Origin: Wenyingzhuangia aestuarii
GTDB lineage: Bacteria; Bacteroidota; Bacteroidia; Flavobacteriales; Flavobacteriaceae
Assembly: GCF_011927765.1 (NCBI RefSeq)
Contig: NZ_JAATJG010000013.1
Location: 61,214 to 125,213 of the forward strand
Reading direction: 5' to 3'
Length of the DNA: 64,000 nucleotides
The notes under the pieces were generated by a model. The model had not been told where the DNA came from, made no database searches, and saw nothing but the letters and a program-made list of their open reading frames with translations. Positions 25,700-35,020 of this stretch are shown in pieces; position 1 is the stretch's first letter; each line of letters begins with the position of its first letter. The translations under genes and the position numbers were made by a program.

Positions 25700-27184
25700 T
25701 TATAATATTTTTTTTATCTCTTGTTTTTCCATTAATTTCTGAATTCTTATCTTCATTTCTTCTGGAGTCTCAATTTCATAATCTTCATTAGTTACTCCTT
25801 TGTTGGTCATCCACTTTGTTCCTACGTGTGATGCAACCCAAGCTTTTTTAGTATCATGCCTATTTTCTGTTTCTTTTCTAAGAATAGACGGTTCAAACGG
25901 AAAACTAGAACACGTTACATTGCTTATAGAAACTTTATACGCTATTGGTTGCTCAGAAATGACTCCTAAAGAAGGGCCTGAAAAAAACTTTCCATCCGAC
26001 CACATTTTTAATTTCTCTAAATATTTAGGGTTAGAATAAGCTCCTAAACTTGTTCCTTTTACTTGTGCCGATTCTCCATAAATAGCGTGAATATTTTTTA
26101 CAGAAGATTTAGAATCAAACCAACCTGGTGTTTGATCTGGAGCCTTTTTTTTCACATGTCCATTTCCCATAGAAAATGCCTTTACACATCCTATTGCTAA
26201 AATTCCATCAACCGTAACAATACCATTTTTTGCTGAGTGAGGCCCCATCATTACAGCAATTTTACCATCTTCACAAATCACATTTTTTGCAGACATATCA
26301 AACACACCTACATTTTTATTATTAGCTCCAACTTCTAATCTAAAACCAACACCTCCATAGGTATATATATTTTCAAAATGCACTGTTTGTCCACCATGAC
26401 ACTGAATAGCTCCATAGCCAGGACTTCCTCTAAAATGACGATAATTTCTAATTAAACCATCGGTAGGACGAGAAACCTCCCAATCTGAAACATCTCCTTT
26501 TGAACTGGAAGGCCCAAAGCTTGTTCCACAATACACTGTATAATTATCTTTAATATCTACATTTTCAATTAAGAAATTCCTTACCATTTTCAACATAAAT
26601 GCGCGTTGTTTGTCTCCGCTTTTTAAATGATGATAATCTATAACAAATGGCCCGTTAACCCCTCTAACACTTACATTTTCTATAAACGCTCTGCTGTTTT
26701 TATTTTTTCTTCCTTTTGCGGAAGAGCTCTCTGCATCAAATTTAAAAACTACTCCGTTTGTACTTTTAGATTTTTTTTTCATGTTAGATTCAGAAGCACT
26801 TTTTTTACCATTTTTTAAATTCTTTGCCCCTGTAGATTCTTTTAGTACTTTTAGAACTGTTCCTACCTCTATTAAAACATGAACATTTGATTTTAGAACA
26901 ATTCCTTCAATAGCATACACTCCTTTTGGCACATATACAATTCCCCCATTATTTTTTCTAGCTACATCATCTATTGCTTTTTGTAATTTATCTCCTTGTG
27001 GATTCTTTGCATTATCGTTTACTAGATTGTAATCTATTTGCAGGTCTACTCTGTATCCTTTTGGATTCATCTTCTCTACATATTGTGCATTTACAAACTT
27101 GATGTTGCACATTAACATCACAATTATCAGAGATAATTTTAACTTTGTATTATCCCAATTTTTAAAATTATTTTTTATATCCAT
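25700..27184 (-). CDS. GH82-related beta-helix enzyme with lysine-rich insert, copy 3
   Basis: From the ATG followed by a hydrophobic signal (LKLSLIIVMLMCNIKFVNA) the protein has 494 residues; an upstream ATG would add 19. It is the most divergent of the three copies, with TYGG where the others have SEGG. Family residues correspond to Q261, E284 and H316. The expected catalytic base is again glycine (G286, in RLEVGANN). A Ser/Lys-rich insert (about 114-163) sits at the same place as in copy 2. It heads a gapless series with two sulfatases, implying concerted action. A near-match of the locus motif lies 107 bp upstream. Confidence 0.75.
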   Translation of the reverse strand: MDIKNNFKNWDNTKLKLSLIIVMLMCNIKFVNAQYVEKMNPKGYRVDLQIDYNLVNDNAKNPQGDKLQKAIDDVARKNNGGIVYVPKGVYAIEGIVLKSNVHVLIEVGTVLKVLKESTGAKNLKNGKKSASESNMKKKSKSTNGVVFKFDAESSSAKGRKNKNSRAFIENVSVRGVNGPFVIDYHHLKSGDKQRAFMLKMVRNFLIENVDIKDNYTVYCGTSFGPSSSKGDVSDWEVSRPTDGLIRNYRHFRGSPGYGAIQCHGGQTVHFENIYTYGGVGFRLEVGANNKNVGVFDMSAKNVICEDGKIAVMMGPHSAKNGIVTVDGILAIGCVKAFSMGNGHVKKKAPDQTPGWFDSKSSVKNIHAIYGESAQVKGTSLGAYSNPKYLEKLKMWSDGKFFSGPSLGVISEQPIAYKVSISNVTCSSFPFEPSILRKETENRHDTKKAWVASHVGTKWMTNKGVTNEDYEIETPEEMKIRIQKLMEKQEIKKIL

Positions 27185-27290
27185 TATTATTGCTTCTATT
27201 GTTACTTCCTCTATTTTTAAGCTCTTTACCTGCTTGTTCATTACTTTTTATATGGGTAACTTCTACTCTTTTATACTTAAAGCAAAATTT

Positions 27291-27304
27291 ATGTTCTCTT
27301 GACC
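27291..27304 (-). promoter_or_regulatory. Near-match of the locus motif upstream of GH82-like copy 3
   Basis: ATGTTCTCTTGACC keeps ATGT and the spacing but has ACC instead of AGT. It lies in the only gap between GH150 copy 2 and the GH82-like series. Confidence 0.25.
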
Positions 27305-27361
27305 GTAAAATAAAGATGAAATCAGAATTAGTAAATAAGTTATGTACAACTTCATTCAGTT

Positions 27362-30010
27362 TTATTTAGTAAGGAATTCTATATCTACAAATCGCATAGC
27401 ACCTGCTGGTACTGTTAACTGCATTTTGTTATTCTTGATTGATATTTTTTCTTTAGTTAAAATATCTATGGCCTTGGATGGTACCATCGATTGAAAAGAA
27501 ACATTCACCTCTCTTTTTTTAGGATCTATGTACCCAGGATCTATTAAAACCAACCGCGCATGTGTATTATCTAACTTTATGAAACTCCAAGAAGCACCTG
27601 TTACTAACAGCGGTAATTTTTGAGCACCATTTGTCACTGCTTTTTGCATCGTTTTACCAAAATCTTTGGCTACCACAGGTTTATGATGCACATAGCCCAT
27701 TTTCATATTACTAACCACATAAGAGGCTTTTTTTTCTTTTAATGTTGATTCGAATTCTACTGGTGCAATAGGAACCATTCCATTTGGCATTTCAGGAATA
27801 AAGTTCAACCACCTATAATTTACTCCTAAAGCTATTTTTGAATAATCATAATTTGGAACAGTGGCTCCACACCATGTTACCGAATTAACTGCAACAACAG
27901 CATTATCATCATTTTTACTATAGTTTATTAAATTATGACCATCTTCGGAAAGATGTGTAAGATCTTCATCTATATCTTTTATTAAGTGCCAAGATCCTAT
28001 AGATAGAAGATCTTCTCTTTTAACAATTGGTAAAATTCCAGACTTCATTAAAGAGAATAAAACATTCATACCTGGATCTTCTAAATATTTAATATTAAAA
28101 AGAATACCATACCTAGCTCCATAAGAAATCATACTAGCCCCATTTCTTAAATAAGGAGAAACAGTTCTTTGCCCACCTGGAGAATAAGGTCTCCAACTTG
28201 TTGGATTATCATCTACCAAACGAATAGACCAATCATTTACATAGCCTCCTGCAAACATTCCCACTCTCCCACTAAAGTTTATGTCTTGTAATCTGCTATT
28301 TGTATCTTCTGCTGAAGGCACCAAGATGTCACTATACTTTTTTGAGAAGAACACTTTTTTCCAAGTTTCTGTATGTGAGGTAGCGGCCCAAAACATGTTT
28401 TTATAACGGAAATAAATTTTTGCTTGATTTCCATGCTTACGAATTGCTGTTGCCAAACGTGGCAAATATTCATCAATCCAATAATGCACTCTTGGATCTT
28501 TAGGATTGGCAATTTCTGCATAAATAAATCCATGACACATGGTAGGAGCAACTTTTAAGATTTGCTCTAAGGTTTCTATCTGAAGATAAAAAGGATCTGT
28601 TCCATGTCCTGCCCAAATAACAAAAGGTTCCTTATTCGCTTCAGACTCTCTTGCTATATTTAAAACATCTTCTCTTGACAACTCATATTTTTGACGTTTG
28701 TCTTTTTTTAAAGCATCTTTTCCAATAACACGAACTATATACCCACGATCCGTGTTTTCACTTAGCGTATATTGACGAATATAATTTACAGAACCTCCTT
28801 TTAATTTTTTTACTTCCTCATTGGGTTTTATACCCGTAATCATATTAAAACTCTTCGTCGATTTTTTCTGATAGCTTGGAAGTTTAAATTTTAATACTTG
28901 TTTATACAACGTATTTATATTGTTTTCTACTTCAGCAATACGACCTTGAAGTTTATGATGAATTGTCCACCATTTCTTTTTAGATAAAGGATAAAAATAC
29001 AATCCATTCCCCCCACCAACTTGTCCTCCTCCAATAAGAATATTGTCTGCACAAACTAAATTGTTATAAATAATTTCTCGGTGTGGTTCTCCTGTTCTAC
29101 TTAGCACCTTACCTGTTAAATCAATTCTATACATAACACCTCCATGTTGTAATACAATTTCATCTTTATAAGGAAGTAATGTAGTTCCTTTGGTGTGCAC
29201 ATAACGCTGTTTGTCTTTTTTAGATCCTTTAAAATCTATCAGCTTTTTAAAACCACCATCCATAGCAACTACTACAGGAGCTCCTTCTCCTCCAAAAAAT
29301 AAAAGATCATCGCGTCCATCTTTATTTACATCTGCAGTAGCTACATCCTGAATCATAAAACGCCCTATAGGTGTTGACTTTGTGTTTTTCGGCCTTATCG
29401 AATGATTTGGATTGTTAAAATGTTTTGGTAAAATAAATCCAAAAAATTCAGCTCCATATTTGTCGTGTTTTAAGGTATGCACAAAAAGGATTTCTTCTCC
29501 TTCTTTTATAAAATCCCCTGCTTCAATTTTTCGAACAGAACCTTTAATTGCTCTAGCATTGACTAATTTTCCTTGGGCATCTATTTCATAAATATGATAA
29601 TCATTCCCCCCAGCAAATATTCTAATTGAATTCCCCGAATGAATTACAGCAACTTCATTAAAACGAACCTTATGCCCTGGATTAAATTTCCAAAGTAAGC
29701 TTCCATCACTTTTCAAAGCAGTAATGTAACCATCTCCACTAGCAGTTAATACATCATCATTTCCATCTTTGTCTATATCTACAGCTTCTATTTCAAAAAC
29801 TACAGCAGGATGGGTTGATTTTTTATGCCATAATTTAACTCCATTTGTTTTGTAACAAGAAATAGCACCATCTATTTCTGAAATATAAAGAACCTCTTTA
29901 TTATTTATTTTGGCTTTTACAACATTGCGTATTCCACTACCATCCGTATGAAAATTCTGTGCATTTACAGATAGTAAAACTGTAAAAAATAGAATTATTA
30001 ATTTATACAT
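27362..30010 (-). CDS. GH150-family enzyme, copy 2 (divergent)
   Basis: An 882-residue secreted protein (signal 1-17), a divergent paralog of the gene at 19769. The propeller part (to about 330) has LYISEIDGAISCYKTNGVKLW, VDIDKDGNDDVLTASGDGYI and DVNKDGRDDLLFFGGEG. The C-terminal domain shares with copy 1 a W-x-GHG-x-D-x-F/Y block (VIWAGHGTDPFY), NSRLQDINFSGRVGMFAGG and the ending RLVLIDPGYIDP. Divergence suggests a different cutting preference, for example partly desulfated or differently sulfated chains. It is the last gene of a four-gene operon that starts at the sulfatase at 34791. Confidence 0.72.
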   Translation of the reverse strand: MYKLIILFFTVLLSVNAQNFHTDGSGIRNVVKAKINNKEVLYISEIDGAISCYKTNGVKLWHKKSTHPAVVFEIEAVDIDKDGNDDVLTASGDGYITALKSDGSLLWKFNPGHKVRFNEVAVIHSGNSIRIFAGGNDYHIYEIDAQGKLVNARAIKGSVRKIEAGDFIKEGEEILFVHTLKHDKYGAEFFGFILPKHFNNPNHSIRPKNTKSTPIGRFMIQDVATADVNKDGRDDLLFFGGEGAPVVVAMDGGFKKLIDFKGSKKDKQRYVHTKGTTLLPYKDEIVLQHGGVMYRIDLTGKVLSRTGEPHREIIYNNLVCADNILIGGGQVGGGNGLYFYPLSKKKWWTIHHKLQGRIAEVENNINTLYKQVLKFKLPSYQKKSTKSFNMITGIKPNEEVKKLKGGSVNYIRQYTLSENTDRGYIVRVIGKDALKKDKRQKYELSREDVLNIARESEANKEPFVIWAGHGTDPFYLQIETLEQILKVAPTMCHGFIYAEIANPKDPRVHYWIDEYLPRLATAIRKHGNQAKIYFRYKNMFWAATSHTETWKKVFFSKKYSDILVPSAEDTNSRLQDINFSGRVGMFAGGYVNDWSIRLVDDNPTSWRPYSPGGQRTVSPYLRNGASMISYGARYGILFNIKYLEDPGMNVLFSLMKSGILPIVKREDLLSIGSWHLIKDIDEDLTHLSEDGHNLINYSKNDDNAVVAVNSVTWCGATVPNYDYSKIALGVNYRWLNFIPEMPNGMVPIAPVEFESTLKEKKASYVVSNMKMGYVHHKPVVAKDFGKTMQKAVTNGAQKLPLLVTGASWSFIKLDNTHARLVLIDPGYIDPKKREVNVSFQSMVPSKAIDILTKEKISIKNNKMQLTVPAGAMRFVDIEFLTK

Positions 30011-30040
30011 ATACTTTTATATTTAGGGAGATTGTAACAA

Positions 30041-31561
30041 TTAATCTATGCTATTTACTTTCCAGTTTAGAGATTTGTTATTTGATCTTTCAGGTTCATC
30101 TGTATTTGCTGGAGACCATTTTGGGATTCCTATTGCTGCCTTTTGATCTGTATATAATTTTTCAAATGGTGCTTGTGGATCTGTCCAAACATTATTTTGA
30201 TTAATCATATAAGGAATCATCGTTTTATACCAATCAAAATGAGATTTTGTTAACTCTTTTACTACAAAAGGATATTCTTTTGCTACATTTTTTTGTTCGT
30301 AAGGATCGTTTTTAAGGTCGTATAATTCTTTTCCTACCAACCTCCATCGATCAGTTCTTACAGACCACATTTTATCAGAAGAATCTTCAGGATTTTTAGC
30401 AATATTTCCTCTTTGTGTTTGTAATATTCTTGGTTCCCATTTAAAATTTGGATTTTCTAACAATGGCAATAAGCTTCTGCCTTCTAATTCTTGTTTTGAC
30501 ATTGCTATATCAGCTCCAGCTAATTCACAAAATGTTTGGTATAAATCTATATGTGCTGTTAAAGCCTCTATATCTACATTTTCTTTAAACTTTCCTTTCC
30601 AATACCAAAAAGCAGGTACATGTACTCCACCTTCAAACGGAGTTCCTTTTCCTGTTTTATGTCCTTGAATAAAATCTGGATCAGAACCTGGAGCACCATT
30701 ATCAGATGTAAATATTACAATGGTATTATCTAACATATCCCATCTTTCTAATTTTTCCATCATAACCCCAAAATTGTCATCTATATTTTCAATCATAGCC
30801 AACCTAGGTTGAGGTTTTTTAAGCCCTCTTTTTTTCATTCTTTCTAAATTTTCTTTGGGTGCTATTAAAGGTGAATGTGGTGCATTTGTAGAAATGTATG
30901 CAAAAAATGGTTTTTTATTCTCCTTTTGCTCTTTAATCCAAGCTAAACCAGCATTAAAAAATATGTCTGTACAATATCCTTTGGTTTGAACAATCGTGTT
31001 ATTGTGTAATAAAACAGGATCAAAATATTTTGCTTTTTTTCCTTCTCCTTGGTTTGGCGGAAAATCTGCATAACTTGTTATTTTAACTCCTCTTTCTCTT
31101 TGTCCAATTCCTCCAGCACCATGCATTAATACTTCTGAAAACCCTCTGTTTTGAGGTAAATATGCATTAGAATCTCCTAAGTGCCATTTTCCAAACAATC
31201 CTGTTTCATAACCTTGTTGCTGTAATAACTGAGGAAAAGTTGTTAAATCTAAAGCCATACGTTCACACTCATTATGTGTTGCTGTTACTGCGGCTCTAAA
31301 TTCATGCACACCACTCATTAATGCAGCTCTAGAAGGAGCACAATTGGGACTCATATAAAAATTAGTAAATCGTGATGATTTTTTGGCAAACTTATCTATA
31401 AACGGAGTTTTAACTACCGGATGTCCTAAGGATCCTAATACCAAACCTTGATCGTCTGTCATTACTAAAACAATATTTGGTTTTGTATTTCTTAAGGATT
31501 GTGCATGAACTCCAACTGTCATGATAAATACAACAATTGCATTTATGATATTTATTTTCAT
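30041..31561 (-). CDS. S1 family sulfatase (CAPSR type)
   Basis: A 506-residue secreted sulfatase (signal 1-20). Motifs are MTDDQGLVLG (D36-D37), SPNC74-A-P-S-R with AALMSGVHEFR, FGKWHLGDSNAYLP, TNAPHSPLIAP and TSDNGAPGSD. The sequence KTPFIDKFAKKSSRFTNFYM is typical of arylsulfatase-like S1 members. It lies in an operon between a propeller glycosidase (10-bp gap) and a GH150-like enzyme (30-bp gap), which fits stepwise trimming of the oligosaccharides GH150 would release. The sulfate position is unknown. Confidence 0.85.
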   Translation of the reverse strand: MKINIINAIVVFIMTVGVHAQSLRNTKPNIVLVMTDDQGLVLGSLGHPVVKTPFIDKFAKKSSRFTNFYMSPNCAPSRAALMSGVHEFRAAVTATHNECERMALDLTTFPQLLQQQGYETGLFGKWHLGDSNAYLPQNRGFSEVLMHGAGGIGQRERGVKITSYADFPPNQGEGKKAKYFDPVLLHNNTIVQTKGYCTDIFFNAGLAWIKEQKENKKPFFAYISTNAPHSPLIAPKENLERMKKRGLKKPQPRLAMIENIDDNFGVMMEKLERWDMLDNTIVIFTSDNGAPGSDPDFIQGHKTGKGTPFEGGVHVPAFWYWKGKFKENVDIEALTAHIDLYQTFCELAGADIAMSKQELEGRSLLPLLENPNFKWEPRILQTQRGNIAKNPEDSSDKMWSVRTDRWRLVGKELYDLKNDPYEQKNVAKEYPFVVKELTKSHFDWYKTMIPYMINQNNVWTDPQAPFEKLYTDQKAAIGIPKWSPANTDEPERSNNKSLNWKVNSID

Positions 31562-31571
31562 ATTATTTGTA

Positions 31572-33251
31572 TTAATTTTTAGTTATACTAGTCTTAAAAG
31601 CAACTGGTTTTATATTTCTCGATAAAATTTTAATTTCAATAGGATAATCTTTGTCTTTTATTAGTTCTTTATTAAATGCTACAATAAGCTCAGTTTTTCC
31701 GTAAGGTTTAATTTTAGGAACAAATTGACTTGTTAATTCTTTTAAAACTCCTTTTTCATCATATCCATTAATTGTTAGAAGAGTTTGTTTAGAGCTTACT
31801 TGACCATGGTTTTCTACAACAACCGTTAATTTCCCATCCTTATAAATAGGTTTTCTTGCAGATAAAATTGGAGTTATATACGCTAGCCAAGGTATACGTG
31901 CATAACCAAACAACATATCTCCTGTTTTGTTTTTTCCTAACATCTTAGGTGCAAATACATCATCACTAATGCAGTGATCTTTGGCTTCAAAAACTATTAT
32001 TAAGTCTTTACCGTCCACAATACTCTTTATTGCTTTAGCACCTCTCCCATAATTTACTTCTGATGAAGCCCCAAAGCGAAGTGATGTTACATCTACTTCT
32101 TTAATAGGGTTAAAGTTTTTTTCTGCTTTAATTCTAACTTTAATTTCCTTTGTTTTATATTCAAAAGGAGTTTTATTCTCTATCGTAAGCAACATTCCAG
32201 GGTTTAAAGGCAAGCTTATATTTTTAGAACTATGGTTATCGTTTGGTAAGTCTCCATGCTTATCATAATCAATTACAGCAAAGTTAGCTTGAATTGCTCT
32301 TCCATATTCATCTTGAAACATACGGATACGCTCAAACTTATACCAACCTTCTTTAGTACCATCTTTATGAACAGCAACTCCAGGAGCATAAGCCCTACCT
32401 TCTTCTGTAATCCAATTTATACCATCTTTAGATCGCATATAAAATGCTGTTCTTCCAATCCAATCGTTCACAATTGCATGGTATTGAATATGATCTTTCC
32501 ATATCACAGGATCTTCGTACTTACCAGAAACCATGGGATAAATTGATTTTGTAGTAATTAAATGATAGGGACTGATTCCTGTTTGACTTACCCAAATGGA
32601 ACCTTGTCTGCTCAGCATTAATACAGAACCGTCTTCTCGCTTTGTAAAACTTAAATTATGAAACCAATTCCCTCCTCCTAAACGTAAAACTCTATCTCTA
32701 TTATCCATAGAAAAAGTATGTTTTTTCCAAGGCCCATTTAAATCATCTGAAATTAAATAATTACAATCTTTTTCTACGTCGTGTCCTGTAATGTGGTATA
32801 TCACATATCGACCATCTTTTAATTGAAATATTTCTGTATTGTGCCCTTCTCCTAATTCTTGTGTAACCTTAAAAGGACCTATTGAGTTTGTGGCTACTGC
32901 ATGAAACATTCTTGAATGTGTCTTATATCCCATATGTCCATCAGGAGTATTTTCATTCCACCCACAAAGGAAAAAATGAAATTTTCTATCTTTTCCTTTT
33001 AAAATATTTCCTCCCCAATAAGATATTTGATCATCTTCAATTCCATTATCTACATAACGGGGTATTACGGCCTTATCTCCCCATACTTTTTTTGTTAATT
33101 TTCCATCAGGCATTGGTAAAATTCTATCCATAAAATTTCCCCCCATAACCAATTGATCCCATTCGGCTGGTAGTGGTCTATATTCTATTTGAGCCTGAGT
33201 TCCATTTATAAAAAAAAATGCAACTATTATTAGGTAAATTTTATTTTTCAT
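31572..33251 (-). CDS. Large beta-propeller glycosidase with C-terminal beta-sandwich
   Basis: A GTG 24 bp upstream could start the frame, but the ATG that opens the signal MKNKIYLIIVAFFF is the better start (559 residues). The sequence ATGAAAAATAAAAT is in fact nearly duplicated there. Residues 40-340 form a five-bladed propeller (ISYWGGNILKGKDRKFHFFLC, GHNTEIFQLKDGRYVIYHI, YEDPVIWKDHIQYHAIVND) like the smaller glycosidases of the locus. Residues 350-559 are two beta-sandwich domains, the last CARDB-like. The enzyme family is not certain. It overlaps the end region of the sulfatase before it and is 10 bp from the one after. Confidence 0.68.
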   Translation of the reverse strand: MKNKIYLIIVAFFFINGTQAQIEYRPLPAEWDQLVMGGNFMDRILPMPDGKLTKKVWGDKAVIPRYVDNGIEDDQISYWGGNILKGKDRKFHFFLCGWNENTPDGHMGYKTHSRMFHAVATNSIGPFKVTQELGEGHNTEIFQLKDGRYVIYHITGHDVEKDCNYLISDDLNGPWKKHTFSMDNRDRVLRLGGGNWFHNLSFTKREDGSVLMLSRQGSIWVSQTGISPYHLITTKSIYPMVSGKYEDPVIWKDHIQYHAIVNDWIGRTAFYMRSKDGINWITEEGRAYAPGVAVHKDGTKEGWYKFERIRMFQDEYGRAIQANFAVIDYDKHGDLPNDNHSSKNISLPLNPGMLLTIENKTPFEYKTKEIKVRIKAEKNFNPIKEVDVTSLRFGASSEVNYGRGAKAIKSIVDGKDLIIVFEAKDHCISDDVFAPKMLGKNKTGDMLFGYARIPWLAYITPILSARKPIYKDGKLTVVVENHGQVSSKQTLLTINGYDEKGVLKELTSQFVPKIKPYGKTELIVAFNKELIKDKDYPIEIKILSRNIKPVAFKTSITKN

Positions 33252-33264
33252 TGTTCTATTTATT

Positions 33265-34791
33265 TTATTTTTCACCTTTATATTCTGCTAATAATTGTTT
33301 TTTTAAGATTGCTGCTCTTTCTGGATATTGATTTATAAGATTCTTTATTTCTTTATAATCTTCAGGTAGAAAGTACAATTCGAAAATATTTTTTTTAACA
33401 AAATATCGTATTTTCCAACCATCATTAGTAACCAAGGCTGGACCTATTTTTGAATTAAACACAGTATAAGGTCTTTCTTTTGCTTGTCCTCCAAATAAAG
33501 TTTTTGCGTAAGAAATTCCATCTTTACCTTCTATTTCTTGTTGTCCTGTAATTTCTGCCAAAGTGTTTAAAAAATCGTAGTTAGACACACGTTGTTCTGA
33601 AACAGTTCCTTCTGGAATTTTTCCTTTCCAATACCAAAACAAAGGAACACGAACTCCTCCTTCCCAGTTGGATCGTTTTAAACCAGACATACCATCGTTC
33701 CCATCAAAAACATCATTCCCTAACTCACTTAAAAATCTACTTTTTACATTGTCATATTTTTTTTGTGTTGTTAAATCTATATTCTTGCTCGTTCTATCTT
33801 TTTGCTGTGTATACACCTCATGTCCATTGTCTGATGTAAATACAATAATGGTGTTTTCTAATAACTGTAAAGAATCTAATTTTGATACAATTCTACCTAC
33901 ATCTGTATCTAACATTTTAACCATTGAAGCATATTCTTTTTCAAATTCTGTCAAACGATCATCGTGTTTAAAGTCTGGATGAACCTCTGGAATAGCAATG
34001 GGTCCGTGCGGTAATTGTGTTGGAAAATACAAAAAGAAAGGCTTTTCTATTTTTGAGGTGTGATAATGGTCTATATAACCTAACAACTTATCCATAATAA
34101 GATCTTCTGAATAAAATGTTTTACCCGTCATATCCCATCTTTTTTGATAACCTTCTAGACTCTCAACATCATTTGTTTTAGCACAATCTGCATGTGTATT
34201 GCCTGGAATGTCTATTTTTTGTCCATTCTCAAATAAAAACGGAGGATAAAAACCATGACAACGTTGATGATCGTAATAGCCAAAATGATAATCCCAGCCA
34301 TGTCTTTCCATTCTTTTAGGAGTTGTTGCAAACCCCCATTCTAGTTTTCCAAATTCAGCAGTAGTATATCCAGCTTGTTTTGCTACTTGTCCTAAAAAAA
34401 CTTCGTTAGGCTTTGCAGGCATCGCTGTTTTTTGAATAGAATCTTTAATTTGCTGAAATGTCATTCCATTACCTAAATTCTTATATATCCCCCCCTTTGT
34501 AATTTTCCATTGATTAGGACGAACATCGTGTTTACCTGTTAATAAACTTGCACGAGCAGGTGCACAATAATGACATCCATATGCATTCTCAAATCTAATT
34601 CCTTGATTTGCCAGCTTATCAATATTTGGAGTTTTGATAATTTTTTGTCCATAGGTACCTAACAAACCTCTTCCTAAATCATCTGCATAAATTAAAATGA
34701 TATTGGGTTTACTTGGTGAACTATCTATCTTACGACAAGCTGTAAAATTTAAGCTTGATATAATAGTTCCTATTATTAAAAAACACTTCAT
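33265..34791 (-). CDS. S1 sulfatase, lipoprotein, GKLEWG variant (paralog)
   Basis: A 508-residue lipoprotein (lipobox C19 in NFTACRK). It shares the whole layout of the sulfatase at 13035: YADDLGRGLLGTYGQK (D37-D38), C76-A-P-A-R, FGKLEWG (K149, E151 in place of KWH), RHGWDYHFGYYDH, CHGFYPPFLF, PHGP and TSDNGH. The two are recent paralogs, probably with the same or a related regiospecificity. It is the first gene of the operon leading to the propeller glycosidase, a second sulfatase and GH150 copy 2. An exact locus motif lies 81 bp upstream. Confidence 0.85.
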   Translation of the reverse strand: MKCFLIIGTIISSLNFTACRKIDSSPSKPNIILIYADDLGRGLLGTYGQKIIKTPNIDKLANQGIRFENAYGCHYCAPARASLLTGKHDVRPNQWKITKGGIYKNLGNGMTFQQIKDSIQKTAMPAKPNEVFLGQVAKQAGYTTAEFGKLEWGFATTPKRMERHGWDYHFGYYDHQRCHGFYPPFLFENGQKIDIPGNTHADCAKTNDVESLEGYQKRWDMTGKTFYSEDLIMDKLLGYIDHYHTSKIEKPFFLYFPTQLPHGPIAIPEVHPDFKHDDRLTEFEKEYASMVKMLDTDVGRIVSKLDSLQLLENTIIVFTSDNGHEVYTQQKDRTSKNIDLTTQKKYDNVKSRFLSELGNDVFDGNDGMSGLKRSNWEGGVRVPLFWYWKGKIPEGTVSEQRVSNYDFLNTLAEITGQQEIEGKDGISYAKTLFGGQAKERPYTVFNSKIGPALVTNDGWKIRYFVKKNIFELYFLPEDYKEIKNLINQYPERAAILKKQLLAEYKGEK

Positions 34792-34871
34792 TTTATCTAA
34801 TTATTTATTATTCAGTTACAAGGCTAAATTATATATGAACAACAATAAAAATGTATGCATTGGTAGATTTA

Positions 34872-34885
34872 ATGTACTTTAGAGT
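34872..34885 (-). promoter_or_regulatory. Locus motif upstream of the sulfatase-GH150 operon
   Basis: ATGTACTTTAGAGT fits ATGT-N7-AGT exactly, and its flank is very like the site at 17779. On the minus strand TATAATTTAG about 40 bp further is a possible weak -7 box. Confidence 0.45.
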
Positions 34886-34966
34886 CTTTAATTTAATTAT
34901 TTACCAATAAAAAACACATATATATTCTTTATTACTAACAAATAAGCGTTTCAATTATAAAAAACA

Positions 34967-35000
34967 CAAACGCCAACAAATAAAGGCTTGTAGACGTTTG
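34967..35000 (-). terminator. Probable terminator of the regulator gene
   Basis: CAAACG and CGTTTG with inner GCC/GGC pairing form a loose hairpin followed on the minus strand by GTGTTTTTTA, 20 bp after the regulator stop codon. Confidence 0.5.
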
Positions 35001-35020
35001 AACATTGATAACTATGTTTT

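Noticed and set aside
19769..30010. Reading the two large propeller proteins as PQQ-dependent dehydrogenases
   Set aside because: Only the N-terminal third is propeller-like, no PQQ or calcium site is apparent, and the C-terminal domain matches GH150 as I know it.
33252..33275. GTG start giving eight extra residues on the 559-residue glycosidase
   Set aside because: The downstream ATG directly opens a normal signal peptide; the upstream start overlaps the sulfatase stop and adds residues without function.
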